Source of the DNA: an uncultured Lachnospiraceae bacterium
Lineage (GTDB): Bacteria; Bacillota; Clostridia; Lachnospirales; Lachnospiraceae
Reading direction: 5' to 3'
Length of the DNA: 64,000 bases
Assembly (NCBI GenBank): GCA_910585965.1
Contig: CAJUHH010000006.1
Coordinates: forward strand, 120,531 to 184,530
Positions 24,583 through 31,702 of this stretch are shown here, piece after piece. Each line of letters begins with the position of its first letter. Position 1 is the first letter of the stretch. The position numbers and the translations under genes were made by a program. The notes beneath the pieces are model-generated. The model was given only the letters and a program-made list of their open reading frames with translations. It was not told the DNA's origin and searched no databases.

Positions 24583-27372
24583 TTATTCAGCTTTGATCCC
24601 GTTCGTTTTATATATAAATTTCACGCTCCCCTCTGTTCCTTCCGGCAAGCCGCTGAATGTATTATATCGGCTGCCTGCATCTTTCAACGCATCAATCCTG
24701 TCGATCACCTTTTCCACATCGTCGCCTAACAGATCCGTCAGCTTATGGATTCCCTCTTCATCGAAACGAATCATTCCGTCTTTTAATTCCAGGGCGCCGT
24801 CATCCAGTTCCGTCGCACCGTCCTGCAGTTTTGCCGCACCGTCGTCCAGTTCGTTTGCACCGTCCTGCAATTTAACAGCGCCGTCATCCAGCTGCGCCGC
24901 ACCGTCCTGCAGTTCGAACGCTCCGTCGTCCAGCTTGCCCGCTCCATCCTGCAGTTTGTCGGCTCCCTCATCCAGCTCTTTCGCTCCTTCATCCAGCTTG
25001 CCCGCTCCTTCTTGTAAAGAAGCTGCTCCTTCATCCAGTTTGCCTGTTCCTTCTGCCAATTTTACAGTCCCTGTCTGCAATGCTTCCGTTCCCGCTTTTA
25101 ATGTCACGATTCCGCCGTCCAGCACTTCTGTTCCTGTTTTCAGCTCTTTTGTCCCCTCCACTGCCGCTGCTGTTCCAGCCTTTAACTGCGCCGCCCCTTC
25201 TGCCAGCGCCGGAACCCCGGACTGCCCATCGTTCAATAAAAGCAGCGCCTGGTACAAAGAATCCATCCCGGCCTGCACTGTCTGCGCCCCTGCCGCCAGA
25301 TTGCCGGACACCTCTTTCATATATTTTATATAAGCTGCCTGGGATGCCGTCTGGACATCGCTCCCGAACTGCCCTGACTGCATGAGTTCCTGGGTGTACT
25401 GTGCAAGAATCTGTTGGATGGCATCTTCCTGCGCCTGCGCTGCAGCTGCTTCTGCCTGGCATGCTGCAACCGCCTCTCCTGCCGCGCGGTAATCCAGCGC
25501 CGCTTTCTGCACCTCATCTGCCGATATGCTCTGTACCGGCACTTCCGCCGTCGCCGTCACCGGTTCTATGCTGTATCCTGTCACCGAACCGCTGATTGTC
25601 GTCTGGGGCATTGTCCCTTCCGCCTCTACTTCTACTTCCATTATCTTTGTTTCCGGCACACATGCAGCATTCAGCGCCGCTTCCGCTTCCTGCTGGCGTT
25701 CCAGCGCCTGGTCCAGCCCCTCCTGGGCCTGTGCTTTCCTTGCGCCCGCTTCTGCCGCCATCTGCCGAAGCGATTCTATTTTTCCATTGATATCTGCCTC
25801 ATACATCTCGAAATACCGATTCATCAAGGTATCCAGGCCGACAATTCCTTCCGTCAAAGACCGGCTTCCTTCCATAAGCCCCATACTTCCGTCGGCTCCC
25901 TGGCACGCCGTTACCATAGCTCCAATCGCCATATCCACCGAAGCCAGCCCCTGCTGTATCTGGGCAGCCCCCGCATCCAATACCACGCTTCCTTCTGCCA
26001 GTGCCTTTGTTCCTTCTGCCAGCGCCTTGCTTCCCGCCGTCAGCTGTGCGGCTCCAGCGTCCACCTTTCCTGCCCCGGCTTCCAGTTCTCCTGATTTTTC
26101 CTTCAGCTCCTGCGTTCCGCCTTTCAGCGTATCCGCTCCTGCCTTCAAATCGCTGGTTCCGCCGGCCAGCTGTCCCGTTCCGTCCTTCAGATCGGAAGCT
26201 CCTTTTTTCAATTCATCGGTTCCATCTTTCAATTCCGTCGCGCCGTCCCACAGTTTTCCCGTTCCGTCTTTTAATTCTGCGACACCGTCTTTCAGTTCTT
26301 CGGTTCCGTCCTTCAATTCCACGGTTCCATCTTTCAGCTCCCCTGTCCCGTCTTTTAGTTTTGCAGTCCCGTCCATCAGCTCCTGGGAAGCGGATTCCAG
26401 ATCATCCATAGATTCGTTGATATCATCCAAATCAATAGAATCGGTCAGGCTAATATCGGAAAGCACGTCGCTCATAGCCATCGTCATCGTCATATCCATA
26501 TGAAAATCCACTGCATCCGCCGAGATTTCAATGTAATCCGGTATATTCAGATCCTCCAGCTCTTTCCTCTTCTCTTCGTCTTCCATCCCCCCTTCCAATT
26601 CTTCCAAAGCCAGGCTGTCCCTCAATCCGGGAAATGCCACGCCTACCGCCAGCAGGTTATCCCCTTCCGAAATCAGTTTTGCATTCTTTGCCTCCACATT
26701 GGAAAAAGTGTCGGAAGGAAGCACCATGCCGGAAATCATGGCAAAAGGCACATAAATCTCCTCCTCCTTTCCATTGATATCGACTGCCTGTTTTTCCCGG
26801 TTTTCATAATCAAAACGAATCGTCACCCTTCCGCTCTTCCCCGCCAGTTCCTCCGGCGTTATTTCCTGTCCGTCCAGCGTATAGGATAATCTTACATCCA
26901 CAGGCAGCTCTTTATCCGTTGTCCCTTGATAGTAAATATCGCCTCCCTGCGCATCCCATGTCAGGCTTCCGTTTTCCCCCGGCGTATAGCCCTCATATCC
27001 TTTGACATTTTCTATATTAGATAAATGGCTCATATCCGAAAGCGTGTTGCTTCCCTCCCCGTTTTTTACCCAACTGCTGACAATTACCTGGTTAACGCCT
27101 CCCTGTGCATCTGCCAATACATATACCGTTTCTTCCTTGCCCGTCTTGCTGCTGTGGGATTTCACCTGTCCGTTCAAAGCCTGTTCTAATATGGTTTCCT
27201 CTTCCGTATTGATTTCCGTGTTCGCCACGGCGGCTTCCCCTTCCTTTCCGCAAGCCGCCGTCGTCATCGCCAGCGTTCCGCACAGCGCCAGGCTGACCGC
27301 CCTTTTCCACTTCGTATTCCGTTTCCAATATCCGTTCCGTCTTCCTCTTTCTAATTTTTTCTCTTTTCTCAT
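24583..27372 (-). CDS. large lipoprotein-like heptad-repeat protein partnered with an MMPL exporter
   Basis: A 929-residue protein. After a basic N-terminus comes a signal with a lipobox-like MTTAACG (Cys near residue 41), then a beta-rich domain to about 320. Two long blocks of seven-residue repeats follow, of the form x-x-L-K/D-D/E-G-T/A (about 330-500 and 765-870), separated by a coiled coil (500-760). Such GxxxL-rich repeat blocks also occur in YhgE/Pip-type membrane proteins. It follows the MMPL gene in the same operon and may form an extracytoplasmic partner. ATG at 27372 has GGAGG six bases upstream. The earlier in-frame region is not coding, because it contains the structured repeat. 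Confidence 0.78.
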   Translation of the reverse strand: MRKEKKLERGRRNGYWKRNTKWKRAVSLALCGTLAMTTAACGKEGEAAVANTEINTEEETILEQALNGQVKSHSSKTGKEETVYVLADAQGGVNQVIVSSWVKNGEGSNTLSDMSHLSNIENVKGYEGYTPGENGSLTWDAQGGDIYYQGTTDKELPVDVRLSYTLDGQEITPEELAGKSGRVTIRFDYENREKQAVDINGKEEEIYVPFAMISGMVLPSDTFSNVEAKNAKLISEGDNLLAVGVAFPGLRDSLALEELEGGMEDEEKRKELEDLNIPDYIEISADAVDFHMDMTMTMAMSDVLSDISLTDSIDLDDINESMDDLESASQELMDGTAKLKDGTGELKDGTVELKDGTEELKDGVAELKDGTGKLWDGATELKDGTDELKKGASDLKDGTGQLAGGTSDLKAGADTLKGGTQELKEKSGELEAGAGKVDAGAAQLTAGSKALAEGTKALAEGSVVLDAGAAQIQQGLASVDMAIGAMVTACQGADGSMGLMEGSRSLTEGIVGLDTLMNRYFEMYEADINGKIESLRQMAAEAGARKAQAQEGLDQALERQQEAEAALNAACVPETKIMEVEVEAEGTMPQTTISGSVTGYSIEPVTATAEVPVQSISADEVQKAALDYRAAGEAVAACQAEAAAAQAQEDAIQQILAQYTQELMQSGQFGSDVQTASQAAYIKYMKEVSGNLAAGAQTVQAGMDSLYQALLLLNDGQSGVPALAEGAAQLKAGTAAAVEGTKELKTGTEVLDGGIVTLKAGTEALQTGTVKLAEGTGKLDEGAASLQEGAGKLDEGAKELDEGADKLQDGAGKLDDGAFELQDGAAQLDDGAVKLQDGANELDDGAAKLQDGATELDDGALELKDGMIRFDEEGIHKLTDLLGDDVEKVIDRIDALKDAGSRYNTFSGLPEGTEGSVKFIYKTNGIKAE

Positions 27373-27387
27373 ACTAACCTCCATTCC

Positions 27388-27443
27388 GCAGCTTCGCTGC
27401 GACTTAAATTCCGATGAAGAACGCCGCATTTTAGGCGTTCTTC
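27388..27443. repeat. two hairpins between exporter-operon genes
   Basis: CGCAGC-TTC-GCTGCG forms a small hairpin around 27387-27401. A second pairs GAAGAACGCC (27416-27425) with GGCGTTCTTC (27434-27443). They directly abut structured repeat copy A, so the whole gap between the two genes is foldable. The second resembles the GAAGAATGCCG hairpin at 8779. Confidence 0.6.
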
Positions 27444-27528
27444 GGTGTGAGAAAGACTTGCAAAGCAAGTCTAGAGTTTCTCCGCGAAGCAGCCTTTGCT
27501 GCGAGTGATTAGAAACTCTTCTCACACT
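27444..27528. repeat. structured repeat family, copy A
   Basis: An 85-base multi-stem unit. An outer stem of about ten pairs runs between 27444-27453 and 27519-27528 (GTGTGAGA core). Hairpin 1 is AGACTTGC/GCAAGTCT, hairpin 2 is AGAGTTTC/GAAACTCT, and inside hairpin 2 is GCAGC/GCTGC. It shares layout and the unpaired CGAA and GAG segments with copies B and C, but the stems differ with compensating changes. Its right edge supplies the stop codon of the MMPL gene. Confidence 0.8.
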
Positions 27529-29618
27529 ACTCCTCCTTCTACTTTTCCCTTTTTTTCTTTGATTCTCTCTTTCCATGTGTTCGCCATAATCGCTCGGTCG
27601 AATATCATAAACATGGACGGCAGAATAAAAATAACGCTGACCATGCTGATAATAGCCCCTCTCGCCATCAGAGTGCAGAGCGAGCTTATCATATCAATAT
27701 TGGAATACATGCCTACCCCGAACGTCGCCGCAAAAAACGTAAGAGCGCTGACAACAATAGATTTTGCGCTTGTCTGACATGCAACAGCTACCGCTTCCCC
27801 TTTTTCTACGCCCGCCGTTCTTTCCCTTCGGTAACGCGTCGTCATCAATATGGCATAATCCACCGTCGCGCCAAGCTGTATGGTTCCGATTACGACGGAA
27901 GCAATAAACGGAATCGGTGTCCCCGTATAAAAAGGAATTCCCATATTCACAAAAATAGCTCCTTCAATCACTGCCACCAATATGACCGGCAGGGAAATCG
28001 ATTTAAAAACAAACGCAATGATAAGGAAAATAACGCCGATGGACACAACGCTCACCGTTTTAAAGTCTTTATCCGTAATGCGTATCAAATCTTTTGTACA
28101 CGGCGCTTCCCCCACAAGCATTCCGCCGGGATCATAAGACTTGCATATCCTGCTTAAAACATCGCACTGCTGATTGACTTCTTCCGATGCCACTTTGTAT
28201 CTGGAACCGATCAGCAGCAGCTGCCAGTTTTCGTTGCTCAAGGCCTCCTTCAGCTCATCCGGCACCATTTCATCCGGCAGCGCGGCCCCTTTTATGGCAT
28301 TCAGGCCCAAAATCCAGCTCACGCCAGGGACACGCTTCATCTCATCGCTCATATGCTTTACATCTTTGGACGGCAGCGCCGCATCCACCAGCAGCATATG
28401 GGTGGCATTCATATCAAATTCCCCTTCCAGTTTTTCATTCGCTATAATGCTCTGCAAATCTTTGGGCAGAGTCTCATCCAGATTGTAATATACCTTAGCG
28501 TTCCGATACCCGTATATCGCCGGGATAAGAATAACAGCAAAAAGCAATGCAAAAATGATAAAATGCCCCGTCACGAATTTTCCGATATGGTTCATATCAG
28601 GAATCAGCGCCCTATGCTTTGTTTTTTCCAGCGCCTTATCCATGACAAGGATCAGGGACGGGAGGACGGTTACGCATGCCGCCACCCCGAACACAACCCC
28701 CTTTGCCATGACCAGGCCGAGATCCATGCCGAGCATAAAACTCATAAAACATAAAGCGATAAAACCGGCCACCGTGGTAATAGAGCTTCCAACCACGGAA
28801 GAAAGGGTTTCCCCGATCGCCTCTGCCATAGCTTCCTTCTTATCCTCGCAGTTTCTTTGCTGCTCCTGATAGCTATGCCAGAGGAAAATGGAATAATCCA
28901 TCGTCACGCCGAGCTGGAGCACCGCGCTCAACGCCTTTGTAATATAAGAAATCTCCCCAAAAATGATATTGCTCCCAAGATTATACACAATCGCCATCCC
29001 TATGCTGATCAGAAAAATAAACGATACCAGATACGAATCCATCGCCAGCGACAATACAATGCAAGTCAGCAGCACGGCAATAAATACATAAATCGGCGCT
29101 TCCTTCTCGGACAGATTCTTTGTATCCGTAACCACTGCGGACATGCCGCTTAAAAAACAGTCCTTATCCGCGATCCTTCTGATCTCTTCTATCGCTTCCA
29201 TTGTAGAATCCGCCGATGTCGTCTCGTTAAAAATAATAATCATCAGCGTGCAGTCGCCGCTGTTAAAAGCTTCATACAGCTCATCCGGCATCAGTTCCAT
29301 CGGTACGGATATATCCATGACCGAATCATACCAGATCACTTTCTCCACATAGTCTACCCCTTCTATTTCTGCTTTCAGCGCCGCCACTTCCTTGGGCTTC
29401 ATCCCCTCCGCCATAAACATGGAAAAAGCCCCTGTTCCGAATTCGTCCACCAGAATATCCTGCCCCACCATTGTCTCGATGTCCTTCGGCAGATAGGAAA
29501 GAATATCATAATTGACCCTCGTTCCTACATATCCGAAAAAGGACGGAATGAGCAGAAGAAAACTGACAATCAAAATCGGTATTCTTAGTTTCACTACTCC
29601 TTTTCCAAATTTTTTCAT
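27522..29618 (-). CDS. MMPL/RND family exporter
   Basis: A 698-residue membrane protein with the MMPL layout: two repeats, each with one helix, a large extracytoplasmic loop and a block of five helices (about 165-330 and 525-680). The motifs GVTMDYSIFLWH and GATVDYAILMTT are the paired charged TM4-type segments of this family. It is a proton-driven exporter of lipids, drugs or peptides; the substrate is unknown. It is the first gene of the operon with the heptad-repeat lipoprotein and is divergent from a TetR gene, with two palindromic sites between them. Confidence 0.9.
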   Translation of the reverse strand: MKKFGKGVVKLRIPILIVSFLLLIPSFFGYVGTRVNYDILSYLPKDIETMVGQDILVDEFGTGAFSMFMAEGMKPKEVAALKAEIEGVDYVEKVIWYDSVMDISVPMELMPDELYEAFNSGDCTLMIIIFNETTSADSTMEAIEEIRRIADKDCFLSGMSAVVTDTKNLSEKEAPIYVFIAVLLTCIVLSLAMDSYLVSFIFLISIGMAIVYNLGSNIIFGEISYITKALSAVLQLGVTMDYSIFLWHSYQEQQRNCEDKKEAMAEAIGETLSSVVGSSITTVAGFIALCFMSFMLGMDLGLVMAKGVVFGVAACVTVLPSLILVMDKALEKTKHRALIPDMNHIGKFVTGHFIIFALLFAVILIPAIYGYRNAKVYYNLDETLPKDLQSIIANEKLEGEFDMNATHMLLVDAALPSKDVKHMSDEMKRVPGVSWILGLNAIKGAALPDEMVPDELKEALSNENWQLLLIGSRYKVASEEVNQQCDVLSRICKSYDPGGMLVGEAPCTKDLIRITDKDFKTVSVVSIGVIFLIIAFVFKSISLPVILVAVIEGAIFVNMGIPFYTGTPIPFIASVVIGTIQLGATVDYAILMTTRYRRERTAGVEKGEAVAVACQTSAKSIVVSALTFFAATFGVGMYSNIDMISSLCTLMARGAIISMVSVIFILPSMFMIFDRAIMANTWKERIKEKKGKVEGGVV

Positions 29619-29656
29619 TTTTACCCTCCTGACCTATACCTTTCTAACTATAAATA

Positions 29657-29669
29657 TGACCATTGGTCA
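29657..29669. promoter_or_regulatory. TetR operator 1
   Basis: TGACCATTGGTCA, a 13-base palindrome perfect around its central T, lies in the divergent region between the exporter and tetR-type genes. A second copy lies 42 bases away centre to centre (about four helical turns). Confidence 0.75.
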
Positions 29670-29698
29670 TTTGTGTTAAATATGGTATATCACAAAAA

Positions 29699-29711
29699 TG
29701 ACTAATGGTCA
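29699..29711. promoter_or_regulatory. TetR operator 2
   Basis: TGACTAATGGTCA differs from operator 1 at two bases of one half-site. The two sites lie on the same helix face and could control both divergent promoters. Confidence 0.7.
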
Positions 29712-29835
29712 ATATTGGGACAAGGAAAAAATTATAAAAAAAATGTAAACTGCAAAACCCATTGCCTTTCGCCGCCGCCTTATTTTATAATAGTGTCAGA
29801 AAAATATCTCAATCGACAGAAGGAAAAGGGAACCC

Positions 29836-30435
29836 ATGGGGAAAATAGACAATAACAAGAAGCAAAAAGAAGATGCGCTTTTAAATACGGCTTTCGACCT
29901 GTTTACCAAGCAGGGAATCCAGAAAACATCCATTTCGGATATCGTCAGCCAGGCCGGAGTGGCCAAAGGCACTTTTTACTTATATTTTAAGGACAAGTAT
30001 GACATACGGAATAAACTGATCGCCAAAAAGGCCAGCCAGATATTTCGTCTTGCTGATAATGCCCTGCAGCAGACAGGCATCGATGCCCTGGACGAGAAGA
30101 TTATCTTCCTTATCGACAATATCATCGACCAATTCACCGAAAATAAATCTCTGCTGAATTTTATTTCCAAAAATTTAAGCTGGGGAGTCTTTAAAAATGA
30201 ACTCCTCTATTCCAGCGCGGCCGATATCGATTTTTATAACATTTATTCCTCTGTGTTTGAACAATCCGAAAAAAAATACAAGAACCCGGAGGTTCTTGTA
30301 TTTATGATTATCGAACTGGTCAATGCCACCTGCTTCAGCTGCATTCTTTACAACGACCCGGTACCGATCAATGAATTGAAGCCCTATCTTTTTGAAGCAG
30401 TAAGGCAGATGATGAAAAGTATGGAGTCGGCATAA
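29836..30435 (+). CDS. TetR family regulator of the MMPL operon
   Basis: A 199-residue TetR protein. The N-terminal helix-turn-helix covers about 10-58, with ISDIVSQAGVAKGTFYLYFKD as the recognition part. The ligand-binding helical domain follows. It is divergent from the MMPL gene with twin 13-base palindromes between them, so it most likely represses the exporter and itself. The inducer is unknown. A palindromic element begins 20 bases after its stop. Confidence 0.9.
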   Translation: MGKIDNNKKQKEDALLNTAFDLFTKQGIQKTSISDIVSQAGVAKGTFYLYFKDKYDIRNKLIAKKASQIFRLADNALQQTGIDALDEKIIFLIDNIIDQFTENKSLLNFISKNLSWGVFKNELLYSSAADIDFYNIYSSVFEQSEKKYKNPEVLVFMIIELVNATCFSCILYNDPVPINELKPYLFEAVRQMMKSMESA

Positions 30436-30454
30436 GGGGGTATTGGAAGGGTAA

Positions 30455-30797
30455 GGGATCCATTTTTAAAAGCGCCATGACGCGCCGGGGACGGACAGGC
30501 TGCTGCGGCTGGGGAAAGGGCGGCGGGGTTCTCGTTTTCTGCTGGGGCTTCCAATCAGATTTCACTAATGAAATGGTCAAAGATTGTCCAGCCGACCGGG
30601 GCGGAAAAAAGGGGCATCCATGCCCCCTTTTCCTGAAATTGCCATCCATGGCAATTTCCCCCTGCACTTTCGACCATTTCATAAGTGAAATTGCTGATTG
30701 TACGCAACAGCAGAAAACGAGAACCCCGCCGCCCTTTCCCCAGCCGCAGCAGCCTGTCCGTCCCCGGCGCGTCATGGCGCTTTTAAAAATGGATCCC
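30455..30797. repeat. giant palindromic element, copy 1
   Basis: A 343-base element. The arms at 30455-30544 and 30708-30797 are exact inverted copies over 90 bases. The 163-base core contains a further inner stem (AATCAG/CTGATT; TTTCACT/AGTGAAA) and two hairpins with TCCA loops: GGGGCA/TGCCCC near 30611-30626 and GAAATTGCCA/TGGCAATTTC near 30634-30657. The core is homologous to copy 2 when one is reversed. No protein gene fits: open frames here merely mirror each other. No target-site duplication was seen. Confidence 0.9.
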
Positions 30798-30826
30798 CGC
30801 ATATCAGCACTTCTGACTAAAGAACA

Positions 30827-31018
30827 TTATGCGTTCGCAATTTTCTCCATCAGCACATCTGCATCCAGTCCGTGTACCATAGCTGCCTCTTCCAGCGTTT
30901 CGCCCTGTGCGGACGGGCATCCGAGGCAATGCATGCCGATCTCCATCAGTACCGGGGCAATGTCCGGGTTAATCCGCAATGCCTCGCCAATCGTTGTATT
31001 TTTCGTAATCTCTGCCAT
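30827..31018 (-). CDS. DUF1858 domain protein
   Basis: A 63-residue DUF1858 protein with the family pattern: an N-terminal beta turn, then TIGEALRINPDIAPVLMEIGMHCLGC with a CxxC-type pair near residue 37. Such domains are found alone or fused to redox and hybrid-cluster proteins; their biochemical role is unclear. ATG at 31018 has AAAGGAGG upstream; the longer frame is rejected. The gene sits alone between the two giant palindromic elements, with the pyruvate formate-lyase locus beyond. Confidence 0.85.
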   Translation of the reverse strand: MAEITKNTTIGEALRINPDIAPVLMEIGMHCLGCPSAQGETLEEAAMVHGLDADVLMEKIANA

Positions 31019-31165
31019 ATCTAAACCTCCTTTTGTATGGAATATTCCCATTTTTTCCAATGAAAAAACTGATACCAGTATAATACTTTCTCCATTTCGT
31101 TTCAACCCATTCCTTTTTCACTCATGAAAATCAATTTTTGTAAATGTCATGACCGGCAGAAAGTA

Positions 31166-31511
31166 GGAACCGGGGAGTGAAAAGCGGAGCGGTAGACGGG
31201 AAGCTGGGGATAGGTCGAAGACGAAGGGCGGGCAGGGCAGAGGGAGTTTTCCGGCTGTTGCTTTCGATCAGACATTTCACTTATAAAATGGTTCGATTAC
31301 CCAGGGTGAAACTGCCATGGATGGCAGTTTCAGAAAGCACAGGACAGGATGTCCGTTGCTTTCGACCCGGCCGGTTCCAAAGATTCACCCATTTTATTAG
31401 TGAAATCTGATCGAAAGCTCCAGCGGAAAACTCCCTCTGCCCTGCCCGCCCTTCGTCTTCGACCTATCCCCAGCCCCCCATCTGCTGCTCCGCTTTTCAC
31501 TCCCCGGTTCC
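31166..31511. repeat. giant palindromic element, copy 2
   Basis: A 346-base element in the opposite orientation to copy 1. The arms at 31166-31257 and 31421-31511 are complementary apart from five transitions in one 15-base segment and one bulge. The core is again 163 bases. It contains an inner 13 bp stem (GCTTTCGATCAGA), a GGACA/TGTCC hairpin and a GAAACTGCCA/TGGCAGTTTC hairpin. Compared with copy 1 these hairpins carry paired changes. Arm sequences are diverged between copies but share the inner GTTTTC-x-GCTG end and GGCTGGGGA. Confidence 0.9.
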
Positions 31512-31612
31512 CATACATTATGATTTTTCCATTTATCATAAAATTCACAAAAATTTAATATAAAAAATGCCGAAAACATACCGAATGTACAGAAAAAAGT
31601 ACACGCCGTCGC

Positions 31613-31642
31613 TTGACGTTATCCGCGTCTTAATACTATAAT
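31613..31642 (+). promoter_or_regulatory. sigma-A promoter of the pyruvate formate-lyase locus
   Basis: TTGACG (31613-31618) and the perfect TATAAT (31637-31642) are 18 bases apart, about 60 bases before the pflB ATG at 31703. A strong AGGAGG precedes that start. Confidence 0.8.
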
Positions 31643-31702
31643 GAGGATACAGGATTAGTGTCATATTAACCAAATAATTAATAATAGGAGGGCTTATTCA
31701 AA

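Noticed and set aside
24780..26400. Regular repeats that could suggest a CRISPR array
   Set aside because: The 21-base period is in frame and encodes seven-residue protein repeats; there are no unique spacers.
24575..26503. Long rightward frames rich in Pro and Ser opposite the heptad-repeat gene
   Set aside because: They are the complementary reading of the regular heptad repeats; the leftward frame has the start site, signal and operon context.
30368..31127. Open frames of 144 and 216 codons on both strands across the first palindromic element
   Set aside because: Both start with the same peptide because they read the two identical arms; they are mirror products of the palindrome, lack ribosome sites and overlap the TetR and DUF1858 genes.
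30436..31560. Insertion sequence or prophage around the palindromic elements
   Set aside because: No transposase, integrase or target-site duplication was seen; the elements themselves are reported as repeats.
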